From: Marthasterias glacialis
Lineage: Eukaryota; Echinodermata; Asteroidea; Forcipulatida; Asteriidae
Length of the DNA stretch: 64,000 nt
Assembly: GCA_911728455.2 (NCBI GenBank)
Contig: OU452223.1
Location: forward strand, 13,367,423-13,431,422
Direction: 5' to 3'
Below, piece after piece: positions 1-13,857 of the stretch (position 1 is the first letter of the stretch; every line of letters begins with the position of its first letter). Both the position numbers and the translations under genes were made by a program. The notes beneath the pieces were generated by a model, which was given only the letters and a program-made list of their open reading frames with translations, made no database searches and had not been told where the DNA came from.

Positions 1-182
1 CCTCGATAAATACAACGGCAATGGACGATGCAGCCTCACAAACGAACACTCTCTCTCTAGCCACACAGCAGAAAACTTTAACCACCTCTTCTAGACTCCA
101 ACCCATTGAAACCCAAGTTTCTGACACCCCTGTGGACAACCTGGTGAATTGTGATTTCATTTTTCAGGGAAATCCTGTTTAA
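1..182 (+). CDS. Possible 3'-terminal exon of an unidentified upstream gene (partial)
   Basis: One frame is open from the left edge of the window to a TAA at 180-182, about 59 codons rich in Ser, Thr and Gln. It contains an ATG at 21-23 but is open upstream of it, so it looks like the end of a longer coding region rather than a small gene. No domain is recognisable. A ttttcag|GG acceptor-like site at about 161-169 offers another reading in which part of this stretch is intron. There is no close AATAAA. The open frame is seen; calling it a terminal exon is inference. Confidence 0.3.
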   Translation, partial: SINTTAMDDAASQTNTLSLATQQKTLTTSSRLQPIETQVSDTPVDNLVNCDFIFQGNPV

Positions 183-270
183 TAGTCTGAACTTGCTGGC
201 CAATTTTGTAGAGATGTTTTAAGCACAGGATAATCTTGTTTTAAGCAAAAGCAGGCTATAGTATTAGCTT

Positions 271-409
271 CATTTCATAGAGTTGCTTTAAAGCACAAAA
301 AATAGTAAGCACAAAATAGTTGTAAGTTCTGTGACTGGTTTCCTGCAAATTTTTGCTAAGCAGAAAAGTATTAAGTACAATTTTCTGCTTAAGCAACTCT
401 ATGAAATTG
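271..409. mobile_element. MITE-like inverted-repeat element, ~140 bp
   Basis: The ends are inverted copies of each other: catttcatagagttgctt on the left and aagcaactctatgaaattgg on the right. There is no coding capacity. The terminal motif (aatttcatagagttgcttaagc) has the look of a multicopy non-autonomous DNA element. The surrounding 183-585 holds nothing else recognisable. Confidence 0.5.
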
Positions 410-585
410 GGCCATATTGCCTTTAACTGTGCCCCCACTGTTTGTGCTTAGCAAATGAGTTCATTCAGCAAAATTCTCAGTGAAAGAGCTCTTGTCCTTT
501 GACTGATATTGGCTGATCTGATGTGGAAGATGCTGGTGTTTTGTTGGTTTTGTTTACACACGTAGGTGTCATTTTTATAGAGACG

Positions 586-725
586 TGTTTATAAAAAACA
601 AAGCTTGTGATGATGTCCATAGTATACACATATGGACTGGCAATGAGGGAAATAGTGCACGTCTATAGACTCAGACGTGCACTATTGCCCGAATAATGCC
701 AGTCCATATGTGTTTTATAAACACA
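586..725. mobile_element. Foldback element, short form of the family also seen at 47503
   Basis: Nested inverted repeats. The outer arms are gtgtttataaaa and ttttataaacac. Inside are acacatatggactggca at about 626-642 and its complement tgccagtccatatgtgt at about 697-713. The apex is another palindrome (gtgcacgtct / agacgtgcac). The 47503-47697 copy has the same arms but about 110 bp more at its apex. Confidence 0.6.
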
Positions 726-1008
726 CCTCAGTCCAAAATGTCGGTTAGAAGAGTAAATCGCGTTTTTTTCGCCGGATATTTTTCTCGATCCGCAGACGCC
801 GCCATTTTCGTTCTCTTGAGGGCGCTGTTTACCAGTCAATAGAGTTTAGGTTTTTGAAACTATTTCCCGCTTTGCGAATTATTTCGCCCAAATGAAGCGC
901 GTGCGGTGGGTGTGGTGCAGATTTCATGCACTAGGCTATATTAGTTCACCCCACGTGACCGTGTTTCAGCCAATCAGGATAAAGAACCAGGGAGAGGTGT
1001 GTTATAAT
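715..1008. mobile_element. MITE-like repeat, copy 1 of 2
   Basis: About 290 bp bounded by TTATAA(A)CACACCTC and its inverse GAGGTGTGTTATAA. It is clearly homologous along its length to 47698-47989, including the internal stretch starting atgaagcgcgtgcggtgggt. A short open frame at 892-1140 runs through it and is not a gene. It sits between two foldback elements that abut it on both sides. Confidence 0.65.
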
Positions 1009-1184
1009 AAACAAATATTGACTGCTTTGAGTGCTATGGTTAAAACTACGTCTCCCGAGGTGATCCCCAGCGCGTTCTATTTTTCTGTGGCGAAGCCGAG
1101 GGAGAATAGAACGGTCCGGGGATCACCAAGGAAAACGTAGTTTTAAACATAGCACGAGTAGAAGAAGTGAATATTTGTTTAAAA
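1009..1184. mobile_element. Long hairpin (foldback) element
   Basis: Degenerate outer arms (aaacaaatatt ... aatatttgttt) enclose a better-matched stem. The inner left arm begins ttaaaactacgt and includes ggtgatcccc and gttctatt; the right arm is the inverse at about 1098-1147. The apex carries GGCGAAGCCGAGGG at about 1091-1104, a motif shared with two other hairpins in this window whose stems are unrelated. Confidence 0.6.
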
Positions 1185-1190
1185 CACCCC

Positions 1191-2956
1191 CATATATATA
1201 TTTATTTATTGTGCCTGGATGTCAAAGTACCAGGAAACTGCTGTTGCTACGGGTATAGTACATTGGTTGCTATGGGTATACTACATTGGTTATTGAATAG
1301 TACATTGGTTGCTGTGGAATAGTACATTGGTTGGTATGGGTAAGGCGCGTCGCAGTCGTATGACTTTCTAGTCAAAATAAGACATCATTTGGTGTGCTAT
1401 AAACCAATCAAAAAACTTTGTAAGGGGTGTTATATGGGAACATTGCTTTATGTTGCAATATACATATAATCAGATTGTGTAAAGATTCTCAGAGAAAGTT
1501 CTCATCATGTTTATTACAGCTGTTACATTTAATAAAGATTTTGTACAAGTGAGACGTACATTTCAAACTCAACTACTGTCATCTTTGTAAAAAAACTGTC
1601 CAAGTCCTGTTTTTAACATTGATTCTAGTACAGCCAGTGGGCAAAATTTCATAGTTTGCAGGCTCAGTTCTATAAGTGTCTTATTTGCAATCTCATTTTT
1701 GTAACGATCAAAAGGGCTTGAAATTTAAAATGGATTGAAATCAGAAAAAATAATCAAACTTTACAAATAATTAATTTTGTTATTTTCCTCACACAAGTCA
1801 TGTTTATTTTTGCCATAAATAAATACTTGTTGGAAAGATTATCAACAATAATTCCAATTTACCATACTCTAATGTTTTCCAACTTTATGAAGTTAATACA
1901 ATGGTTACCAGGATCTTATAGCCTAGTAATGTGAAGAGAACCAGCCACAAACACCTCATGAACGGTATTAACTTTCAAATTTTCGGCTGGTAACATTTCT
2001 TGCTGCTTAGCATTTTGATAAATCCACTACATGAAGTTGGAGGATTACAGAGGATTGTGGCCCCAAATATTGCTCGTTTGTCACAGGGCCAGGCATACTA
2101 AATCGTACTAAGTCCATTTGGTGTGAAGTGACATACTAGAGTGGAGGATTGAGGTCACTTGTGGGCAAGTGGGCCTTTGAAGTTGGGGTTAACAATTTAA
2201 GTATTATTATTATTTTTTCTTTAAGCAGCAGTTCCAAGTTGGTTCCAGGTGTAATATCCAAACATGTTATGGCCATTCTAGAACACCAAAGTTCTGTATG
2301 TGACCTGTATGCAAAATAGGCCAATGACCTTGGTCTCTGGATTAAGCAATAAAGTACAGTCATCCATAGCAATTATATTGCATGCACATCTCAGTATAAT
2401 CTACAGACACCGCACCAGGTAATAGATAAGTTAACTGTAGACACAACCATTGTTTGAAAACAAAAGTAATTAACGCTGGACAATTTGTTTTGAGAATCTG
2501 AAAGTACATATAGACCTTCTCTTTCAACAACAACAAATTTATGGAATAAATTTGCACTACTTTACCCCAAGTACAAAATGCGCTTTGACTTTGTTTAAAA
2601 GAAAAAGAACTCTATTAAAAGACAACTTGCTAGACTTAAAAAAAGACTTAAAAAGTATTGTTTTGGTCAGGTGTTGAGCATGGCAAGTAAAAGTGGAGGG
2701 GTGGGTTGCTAAATAGCTGGATTAAAGAGATGTGCTTGACATCAACTTTAAATACCCCAAATCGGAGTTATTTTATTAACACTTGTGTGAATATGGTGAC
2801 TGATAACACCTGTCACTCCTGAATCCTTCTAGTAATGTAGTTATGAATTTTGACACTATCTTTTATTTCTTTATTTTGTTTTGACACAAGACTAGCCTAT
2901 CATGTGGTAAAAAAGAGGGCGCTATTTTCACTCACCGCGCGCATTCAGAAATAAAA
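1191..2956. other. Intergenic region upstream of CASC3
   Basis: AT-rich DNA without a credible coding region. At about 1255-1340 there are four imperfect tandem copies of a ~21-bp unit containing tagtacattggttgctatgg. The 60 bp before the CASC3 ATG include a CG-rich stretch (ctcaccgcgcgcattcag) that probably lies in the 5' UTR or core promoter. No TATA box is convincing. Confidence 0.5.
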
Positions 2957-5900
2957 ATGGCGGACAGTCGTGTACGGAGACGACGTCGAGACGACAGTGA
3001 AACGGTGGGAAGTGAGGGAGGAGAGGAGGATAGCATTTCTGGTGGAGAATCTCACTCGGAACATGTAAGTCATTTTAGTAACAAGTTGATGAAAGATTGT
3101 CTACGTACTTGATTGACGTTGTTGAATTTATGGGTTGTACTTTTGACCAGCATTTGCCCAGAATCCGGTCAATTTGAAGCCCAGCGACAACGTGCAAGAC
3201 CCGATTGTTTGTGTTTAATTGACCCTGTAGGAAAAGTTTCCATATCCTACTGCCACTTTATAAGGGATTTTTTAATGGATGTTGGGCTTTATTTCTCTTT
3301 TAATATTCCTTTCCAGGAAATTGGCAGCTAAAACGCTAAACATTGACGTTATTTAAATTGAAAAAAAGAAAATTCAAGCGGATATTTCATTTAATCATTA
3401 TGCAGTCGGCACTTTCGTGCATTATGCCCAAAGGAACTAAAATGGCGTTTAGCGAGTAGCATTTTCATTAAGGCTCAATATGTATCCTACTAATTTTAAT
3501 GTAGACGTGAACATGGCATATTTTTCATGATTTTGACACATTGTAATCGTTGAAAGTGCCTGTTCCTCTCTGTATACATTCTGTCAACCTTTCTGGACAA
3601 GTAAGGATATATATTTTGACCCAAATTAAGGATAAAGTAAAAGTGGCAGCCTGATACGGCATTATACGGCCTTATTAATACGGATAGTGAAAAGCAAAGT
3701 TGCCCGATCTGAAGATCGAGCTCGGAGCGGTCGGTGTTGGGTGAAATTAAGGGGGTGCAGGGTATAGATAGTTGGGGTATAAAGTGGCAGTACGTAGATT
3801 GAATAACTCTTACTGTTTAGCAACTACTACTACGAAAGTACTAGTAGTATACTTAGTAGTAGTACAGTATTAACAGTGAGTAACACTATCCTGGTGAAAC
3901 CGGTTTCCGGTCACTTAATGGGAGAGAAACTAAACGAAACTTTTTTAAACCATCTTTCCCACCTTTTGACAAGACACTTTAATTCATAATCTGTTGAAAT
4001 CCTAAAAGTTGCAGTAATAAATTCCGAAATATCGTCCTAAAATTACAGCATTGCTTTATTCGCAGTGTACAAGCCGCATTACCTGTTTCCAGTCAGTTCA
4101 TTGAGCAGCAGTTTCTATCAACTTTATGCAATCCCACTTAGCAACATGATCTTGTGATCTACCACTCTTACCTTGGGAAAGTGGAACTTGACCTTACCAA
4201 TGAAACTTTTATTTTGAATATTTGACCATGGATTATAATTTGGAGACATTTGATTTTAAGTAAAAAAGTGTACTGAAAATTTTACTTAATAAACTTTTGG
4301 GTGTAACTTACGACAGGAAACTTGATTCTCCCCCCAAAATTGTTGTGAGTGATCGTTTGGAACGTCTTGAATCAGATTGTAGCTTGCGGTCGCTGTTGAT
4401 CTCGCGCAGTCTTGCAGTAAACAGGAATTGTGAATTTCTATTGGAACATTTCAAGGGCACCAAGGCAATGACCAGGGGCGACAAAGGCAGTTGCCTCCAT
4501 GAAGTATCAGGCTTGCATTTTAACCTTGTCGACGGCTAATAACTTTGGTCATCCAACAAGAATAGCAATTCAACATTGGGATTCATTTTTAAGCTGAGCA
4601 CCTATCATTTTCAAATGGATATACTTTTTATGATTTAATGGTTCTAGAGGATTGTTTTTTTTAGAGGGGAATAAAGTCCGAAATTGCAGTACGTTAAAAT
4701 AGCGTTTGGGAATTTTTACCTTCACTGGTAAAATATTCACTGCCTTTTTGCCAGCAGTTTCTTCAGAGGCCTAAATAAATGTACTATGGTCATAGGTCAA
4801 TGCTAATAATAATGTGATAAAGTGTGGTTATTTGGGTAGTGTCTTTGACATTGGAACTTGTTTCCTTTTTGCCAGATTTATAAGCAAACAGACTTGAGAG
4901 ACACCAATGGTACATTTAGTTTTTCAAATAGAATCCGGGTTCTCCAATAAGTATTGACTGGTACCAGAATGAGTTACCAGGTTAAAAAAAACTACACCGT
5001 TATTTCTTAAATAACACTCTTTATTATTCAATAAATTAGAGTAAATTGTATGTTTGAACTTGATACTTTGTTCGGCAGGAAAGTGATACCATTTTGGACA
5101 GGGAAGATGAAGACACCGATGACTACGAGAGCGCCGAGGAAAGTCAAAAAGAGGTAAAATGTCGTCTTAATCTTGTCTCCTAAAACTCAGTCTCCTGAAG
5201 ATTTGTGTTTCCACCCATGTCCAGATGCATCTTCCAGACATTTTGGTTTTCTTTTAAATTGTTGACTGATATCATTTATACCATTTGTCGTTAGTATTCC
5301 TTACAAAATATAGTGAGAGTACAGGGGCAAAAAATCGTTTGTAGATGGTTAACAGATTGTAGTGGCATAGTTAGAAAATTGTGATACCCACTGCATTGTT
5401 ACGGACAATAACTTCAAATTTGAATCATACTGTTATGGACTTGACTCCTATTTTATGGACTGGTCACAGTTCAAGCCTAATACTTTGTTTAAGGCAGTTT
5501 TCCGGTAGTGAGGGGCACCTCTGTGTGGAAAATTTAAATTAATGCTAAAACATTTCAAGAGGCGCCGAGGCAGTGACCTGGGGCGCCCGTCGCCTCTGTG
5601 AAGTGCAATATCTGATGGTTTGAGCGCAGAAACATGATAGGGAAAAGCAGTGCTTCTTAAAGGCTATGTCAAACGGGGCAATTTACAGGCACCCAGTTCC
5701 AGGCAATCTCCAATGAGAAAAATTCATTCACGTTTCAGTTTTCTCATTATTTTCTTGGGGATAATAAGTTACAGCTAGAAGAATGTCTTTTGGAGACTAC
5801 CAAAGTGCTCCTTTTGCATGCAGTGCCACTTGGTTGCCTCCAAGTTGCCTGTAAAAACTGCCCAGTGTGACATGGCTTGTAGTTTTCTCCCAACTGAAGC

Positions 5901-8900
5901 CCGATTGAATATGAAGATTTATTCATTTTAAACTGATTACACTGTACAGCAGGATGTGGTTCCAGATGGCTCTGCCAAAGGAAGGACTACAACCTCGTTG
6001 GATCGCTCTGAAGACATACAGGATGGAGACAGTGAGATTGATGAAGTGGGAGGAGGCAGTGAGGATAGCCAAGATGATGCAGAGGATGATGATGAAGAAG
6101 ATGAGAACGATGAAAGTAGGAAGGAGGAGGTAAGTCTAGATTTACAAGCAGAGTTGACAAAAATCCCAATCATTTCTTAACCCCACGGTTTGCCGAACTT
6201 TTGTAGTCACCAGCCAGCTTGACCAATAGGCCGATCCAATAAGCCCCGCCCCCATACGTGTTGCAGGCCTCGATCTTAAGAAAAACGGGGGCAGGCCTTT
6301 GCTGGCCAAATCAGAGAAATTGTACAGGGGCATGCTGGCCAAGTTGGTAGTGACAGTGCAATTTTTCTGAAGAGCATGCTGGCCAACTCAACAGGGCATG
6401 AGGCCAATGGCCTCGGTGGCCTCGGTTAAGATCAAGGCCTGGTGTTGACCAATCAAAGCCTTGGGTACGCCACCAAAGGTCCGACAAAAGTCCGACACGA
6501 TAAAAATCCTATTGGAAAATGTAAACATGCGTGCGGGTATTGTTTTGCGGGTATTGTGCAGTGTGGCATTGAAGAGACGCACATTGTGCTGCCCTTGTGT
6601 ACATTGGTGATTTAGTCAATGCTGTGATTGGTCAATAAGTTCAGGGGCAGGGCTTAATAGATCGCTCTATTAGCTTATCATTGCACTAGGCTGCTAGCTT
6701 TTTCACTTGTCTGTATCATAAGATACTGTCATCAACATTGTCATTGGTATATGACTTTACTTTGATGCCATGTGAATGATCAGTGTGCATTTCACTTTTA
6801 ATAGAGAACAATGTTAACTCAACACTCAGTCTTAAGAGTTTTCACTAAGACTGGCCGTTTCTGAGATCCAGCTTAATCCTGCAGCATTTGGTAACGTTGA
6901 AACAGCTTACTCCTTGGTCCCATCCCAAGGTAGAATAAGCTGATTCCGCATAATCCCCCGAAATCAGTATTTCATCTAATAATTTTGAATAACCTACTTC
7001 TAGTGCTATTTATTAAAGTTGCCTGATTTTCGCCTAAATAATTTTTTTAAAGAATTTTTTCTCGGAATGAATTTTGACAGATGATGTAGTTTCTAATCGA
7101 AATTGCATACAAAAACTTTCTTGTTTGCCACGTACAATGCACAAATACATGTAACATGCAAAAAACAATTTCAGATGGCTGATGAACATGAGATAATGTG
7201 GACAATAATTAATTTATATTTTTAATAACTACCACTTCTCATTGACAGATTTTATTATTATTATTTTTTTTGGGGGGGCGGAGTTTTACGTGCAAATAGC
7301 TTATTAAAATGAGAGCTCATAACTTTCTTGAATCTTTACAAATAGCTATTTAAAATTTAAAACTAAATGGTTTGGCCAGAAGTCGGACCTACATTAGCAT
7401 CTTCAACAGTCTTTTACAAATTTAATTTTTGTAAATTGTTTTCAAGACGTTTGACTGGTTTCTCTTTGTTTTGACCACAAGAAGGATGCAGAAAATGAAG
7501 AGAGTAAGAAGAACCTGGATGCAGATCAGGACCTGAAGAATCCCGCCTACATCCCAAGGCGTGGCCCATTCTACATGCATGATGTACGGTCCATGGAAAC
7601 CAAGGACGATGAGGAAGAACAGAAGTAAGAAACAACAAAGTACACCCTTACAGACTAGGCGGCATGGCTGGCGTGTGCCCCCAATCCTCCATTAACCCTC
7701 TTCTCCGATGTCACTCCACACCAAAGTTGTTTGGAGTTAGAAAAGATTGGAATGCCTGATCCTGTGATTTGCAAACAGTTGTTTGGTGTCATAGGGGATT
7801 TTGTCCCCCCTGGCGGTGTGTGTCCCCGTATGGTAAATTAACATGGGCTGAAGGAAGTTGATTCAAAAGAAGGTGTTATCAGACGAAATTTCTCCACAGT
7901 TCGCCGTATTGGGGACAAAATCTCATGGGGGACAAAATCTCCTGCCACACTGGCCCCAGTCTTTCTTAATCCTTCACTGTGGCAAATGGATATAGAAGGA
8001 TTTTGGACTGTAATGATTAATCTTGCTCAATTTTGTAGCCGCAAATATTTTGTAGACTCTTCCCTCTTTGTCTTTGTATCCTTCACTGTTCATCCCTTGC
8101 ATCTTCTGACTGGATTCTGCCTCTTTCTGTTCACTTCTTTCCACTTGACTTCTTCTGTTACTCCAGTATTTTTGTATGTGTGTGTTGTGTTGCCATTAAT
8201 AGCCTTTGAGAAAGGCTCTGCTAGGGTCGAAACTTGAGGCCATTGACACAAACATGGCATTCACCAGGATCTGGATTAGGATGTTCCAACTTGCTGTAAA
8301 TTTACAAAAAGGTCATCCAAAATGGCTCAATTTTCAGTACTTTTATTTTTCTTTCACAAGACCAAAGGAGAAGAAGCAGCTGTGGAAGGATGACAACAGA
8401 TGGCTCCATGATAGGTATGACGAATATGAACAAGCACCAAAGTCACGCACAGAAATGGTCAACGTCTACGGCTACGATGTACGCAGCTCTAACGAGCTTC
8501 CTACGTCTGGATTCTCAAATCAGCGAAGGTGGGTCTGACTTTGTACAGTTTCCCACAACATCAATCAAGAGACTTTATTAACAGATGCCATTGTGAGGTA
8601 TCAATGTATGTTCAGTTTGCAGTAACACCATATATATCTACGTTGTTGTGTAGATTGCTTTTGTGAGAACTTGTCCTGCTATTTTTCTACTACCGGGGAG
8701 TAGGTTTCAGAATTCGGGGAGACTACTTAGTTCTGAAAAGAATTGTCCTGCTTATTAAGTACTACCTGGGGAGGTAGGAAATGGGCTGGGACTACTACTT
8801 TTTCTGGATCGAGGCGACCTCTCATGATTAACTTCCCTGCTGTTTAGTGAGTCATTAATTGGTCTCAACGTTTCAACTAGCCTGCTCCAGTCATTGTCAG

Positions 8901-11900
8901 GAGAGAAAAATAGTATTTTCCAAACATGTGGATTATGAAGTCTTATTGTCTGTCATACCTGAATGTCTTAGATGTTTGAGATGTTTTTGTTTCTTTAATT
9001 CAGAAAACCTACAAGAGGCCGTCGTGGAGGAGACAGAGGTCAACGAGGAGGAGACAGAGGCCCACGGGGAGGAGACAGAGGCCCACGTGGAGACAGGGGC
9101 CGTCAGAGGTACAACCAACAAGACCGCTTTGAGAGGCGTGATGGGAGAGACAACGATTATGACCAGTCTGAAAGGACAAGCCCCCCGCGATATGAAAGAA
9201 ACCCCAGAAATAGGCAACAACCAGTGTACGAAAATAAACGACAAGTAACGACAGAGGAGACTGAAGGCCGCAACGATAACGCAGAAACGAACAATGGCGA
9301 AGAAAAAAGCCCAAATTACACGCGCAGTGATCACCCCTGGTCCGGGAGGTCACGAGGTCGTGGAAGAGGTCGTGGTAGAGGCAGAGGTCAAGGACGAGAT
9401 AACATTGACCCTAGTGGTCAGAATACTGATGAAAATGCTGCTATACAACATAAAACTGAATGGATTAACAGTAATTCAAACCGTAGGGACCGTCGTCATG
9501 ATTATAACAAGGATGGGATGAATAGGAATGGTAGGGACAGTGAGAGAGGGCAACGGGAACCAATCATGGAGGACTTCCCCCCACTAGGCGCCGATCCTCG
9601 GAAACAGGAATCAAGACAGCCAAGATCCTACCAGCGGGACCGCCGTCAGCAGGCCCAGCAAGAACAGACCGGGAATGAAGGAGGTAGCTGGGCTGGGGTG
9701 GTGACACGCCAGAATAAACCCGACACCAATGAGGTCATGACGGGGTGGTCTGACGGAGTGTCACACCCCAGTGCTCCAGTCAAACTGGAACCTAGTAAAC
9801 CTCAAAGAGAGCCCCGGTCATATCAACGGGACCGCCGTCAGCGACTTAAACAAGAACCTGAAAATCAAGAGGAGGATCGGTCAGGGGAGATAACGACCCA
9901 GATGAGTAAGATGAACATGGATGGAGACAAACAAGATGCTTCACCTCAAAGTGAAGGGCAGCACACCAAGGCACAAGGATTGCTTCCAACTCCAGAACCA
10001 GCCGGTAAATTTTCTATGTTCAGTTTAATTAATATTCAATGAAAAGAAATTGATCTGTTTATGTTTTTTTTTATACTGATATGGAATGCTGATTTCAACC
10101 ATCTTTTTTTAACTTTTCTTTTTAAACTAGGGCAAGTGGAATCGCCTCAGGATGGTGGAGACAAACTTTATAGTGATAAAAGAGAGGTAAGATACACCAT
10201 GATGTAGTTTGTGATATTCCTTCTTGGAGAGCTGTAAATTGGTCGGCGTGTGACATGGCCTTAAAAAAGTTCAAGTCAAATTTGTACTTTGCCAACAGAA
10301 GATCAAAATTTTGCTTTTTCAATTCTGTCCCAGCCTCCCAGACCAAAGCGATACTCCTCCCAGCGTCAGCGTCCAGCAGCCGATGCCACACCCGTCACCC
10401 AACCCCAAGCCGTCTTAAACAGCCCGCAGTTCTACCAAACTGCTCCCAAGGGACCCCCACCAGGATACCAGCGGCAGGGTAACACACCGCCGGTGACAAG
10501 CTCCCCGCAGCACACCCTGGGGAGCACGGCCCCTCCCTCGCGTGGAGGGGCCACTCCCCCTGGGATGGGTGTGGTTGTGCAGCCATCATCACAGGGTCTT
10601 TCCAATGTCTTACCGGGGACAGTTATGCAGCAGGGAATTATTTTGCAAGGAGATGTGCCAATTCACCCACGTAAGTTCTCCATAGTTTGAAAATCTGTAT
10701 GTAAAATATGTAAACAGGTATCCTTAATAATCCATCCCACAGTTATGCTTGACATAATCTGGATAGATTTGGTATTGAATTACCAAGCGTCCAACTCCAA
10801 ACAAGAAGCCAGGCATACATGTGCCAATGTTGTACCATGGTATTAGATTGTGAATTTTTATTGGTCGAGAACCAATCACGTGACATAATACAAAATTTCA
10901 TGTCTTCTCAAAAAAGTGATGTTGTCGGGGTCCATTACCTAGATCGTCCTCAGAAAATTCATTTCATCGTCCCCATTGATATGTATATCGAACTTAGCAA
11001 TACACCCGAGAAAGAGGTAGGTCATGTCACCCGCGTCCATTACCTAGATCGTTCTCAGAACATTATTTCATCGAGCCCATTGAGCTGTACAACCACATTA
11101 GTGGTACTACCTGAGAAAGAGGTTACTATGCAACCACTGGTACTATGCACGCTACTGTACTTTTGATACGATGCTCGCGATATAGGGACCAGTTGATACA
11201 TTTTGGTTGATGAAAAATTTGTAACTGACGCACTTTTGTTGAATTGAATATTGTCGTCTGCAAACTACGTCGGTAAGGGCCTTTTTAACAATCCTGCAAT
11301 CTAATACCATGGTATAACAAAACAATTGTTGTCTGCTGTGATATGTGGTCCATGGTGTTTTGGACACCCTCGGGGGGCCGATGGCACCCTTGGCTTCGCC
11401 TCGGGTGCCATCAGCCCCTCGGCTGTCCAAAACAGCATGGACCACATCACAGCAGACAACAATTGTATAATGTTATCTGAGCCACGACATGTGGGTTATG
11501 AGTTACTGTAAAGTATAATATTTACGATGGATTTGGTGCTGCTCAGGGTTTGCCCTTAACTTTTTCAGTGGGTATCCAGCAGGACCAATAAGCTAGTCAT
11601 TTCACTGGTCTGTCAGGTTTGTCTCTAGTCCATATTTCACATTCAGCAGGGAGAAAAATTGGGGAGAATTGTGACTGATCCTTTGGGTGTTGTAACTAGC
11701 ATTTGGCCAGTGGACTCACTCTTAAGGGAGAATTACGACTGTTGTTGGCAAAATCACCCATGTCCGTTGTGAAAGATTATCTGAAGAAACGTAAAGTTAA
11801 AACAAAAAAGAAAGTTAAAACAAAACAAAACAAAACATACTTTTTTCTTATTAATGTTAATAAATTCATTGTAATAAACAAAAATATGTGTGGTAGAACG

Positions 11901-12622
11901 CCCTTGGTGAATTAGTGTATATTTGGTTTATCCACGCTACGTCATCAAAGATGTTTGGTTATTAGGGTGTCACGTTAGCGTACTTCACTTAGGTTTGCAC
12001 TACAAGCAGTGTTTTCGCTAGCCTACAGTTGTGTTTTGCACAGCCATTTTTCTGAAATCATGGCCTATTTTTTCAAGCACAGCCTTGTGGCTTAAATCAA
12101 GCCGTGCACTACTTTTGAATAAAATATGTGCTGTAATATTATCCCAGTTTTATTTTGTTTAATTATTCAAATTAACCATAATATTTTTGGCCGTCTTGCT
12201 TGTGGTCCACAAGCAAGATGGCCAAAACATGAACAATAGTAATAATAATAGTAATAAATAGTAATAAATAATTATAAGTTCAGCTCAATTAAGCATAATG
12301 TAGAGTATCCATTCATTGGGTATGCATGAGATAGTTAGAATTTGTTCAAGGTTTTTTTTTTTCAAGTTTTCGTAACCGGCTACTATCACGTTTGGTTACA
12401 GATTGTACAGGCCATAGTTATTATACCCCAGAAGAAATTGTTAAAAAACATTGAATATTAAAATATTGTTACTTTTATTTATAAATGTTATTATCACAAA
12501 AAGTATGATGTAAAACTGTGATATAATGATGGTGCGAAATAAGACCAACACTATGCAAATTATTGTGAAACTTGTTCATTTATGCCCTTAGAGGCTTTTT
12601 CATTAGGTGCTTTACAAATGTC

Positions 12623-12661
<39 letters not shown>

Positions 12662-13810
12662 CATTATTGTATTTATTTGTTCTAATTAAAAGTAGTAATG
12701 GATTATTTCTGTGGTTTAGTGGAGAATGTTAAATATAAAACTTTCCTAGACTTTGTATTTTTTGTGTTACTTTTAAATTACTCCATTATTGAATTGTTTT
12801 CCTCATTGCAGGTATGCAGCATCCTTCCCCTACTCACATGGCAAACCCGTCAATTATCCATCCCCTAAGACCACAGCCTCCGCATCAACAGGGGGCATTC
12901 CCCCCTCCCCCCTCTCATTTTGTCGTCAACTACGGAGGTCCTCCTGGACAGCAGTACCAGCTTAATAGCCCGGTTCCCATTCAGTCGTTCCCTCAGGGCA
13001 CTGTAACAGTAAGTATACGCTGTATTTGTAGTCTCCTAACAAGCATCCAAGATAAATTCCTCTCCCCCCCCCTCACAAAAAAAATCAATCAATCAAAATA
13101 AATCAGTATTTTGTTTGTTGTTGATATTCAATAATACTGGCTGAAATGAAATTGAAGGCATTTTTTTTTTTGTAACAGTAAATCTTTAGCGTAAAGTTTG
13201 TATTGTTTTCCTTTCTATTTTCAGAACATGCCACCCCGCTCACAGCCCCACTCAATCCCACCACACCCCTTACCCCAACCTACCCAACCCCTGCCCATAC
13301 AAGTCCAGCCGATCATAAGTCAGCAGACACCGCCTGTTCAGCCGCTGCCCCAAGGAGTTCAGTCTCTGCCCCCGGGGGGCAGTGGGGCACCACTGCCAAC
13401 TGGCGGGCCTGGTCAGCCTCCATCCCAAACTTTCGGGGGAGTGACGTATTACTCCCCCGAGCAACAGCAGCTGGCAGGGAAGAGAGTGCAACCAAAGAGA
13501 ACTGCTAACCCTATACGTATAGAAGAGCCACCTGAGGTAAGACTACTCTATAAGTGTGCATGTACTTACGTAATACAAAGTCTAAAGATAACTAGCCTTG
13601 GCTCAAGACGCTCTTTTGTCAGTTTATAAAAGCTGTACTCAAGCTGTCTTCAAAACAACACAGTGGTGTGCTCCTCATACCATTTCCTTCGTTTTTTAAC
13701 AGCGTCCAAAGCGACAATCGGAGCAGTCTCAAGAAAGTCAAGAAGATTTTGCACACCAGCAACAATTATATATGCAGCATCAACAACAACTGCAGCAACA
13801 ACAACAGCAC

Positions 13811-13857
<47 letters not shown>

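Larger units (their letters stand above)
3065..5078 (+). other. CASC3 intron 1, containing dispersed repeat fragments
   Basis: No coding sequence. A stretch at about 3898-4110 resembles 48038-48240; both contain aattcataatctgttgaaat-like text and end in acctgtttcc. A second stretch at about 4440-4515 resembles 5551-5625 in intron 2. A small palindrome of ACTACTAC/GTAGTAGT blocks lies at about 3823-3866. Confidence 0.5.
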
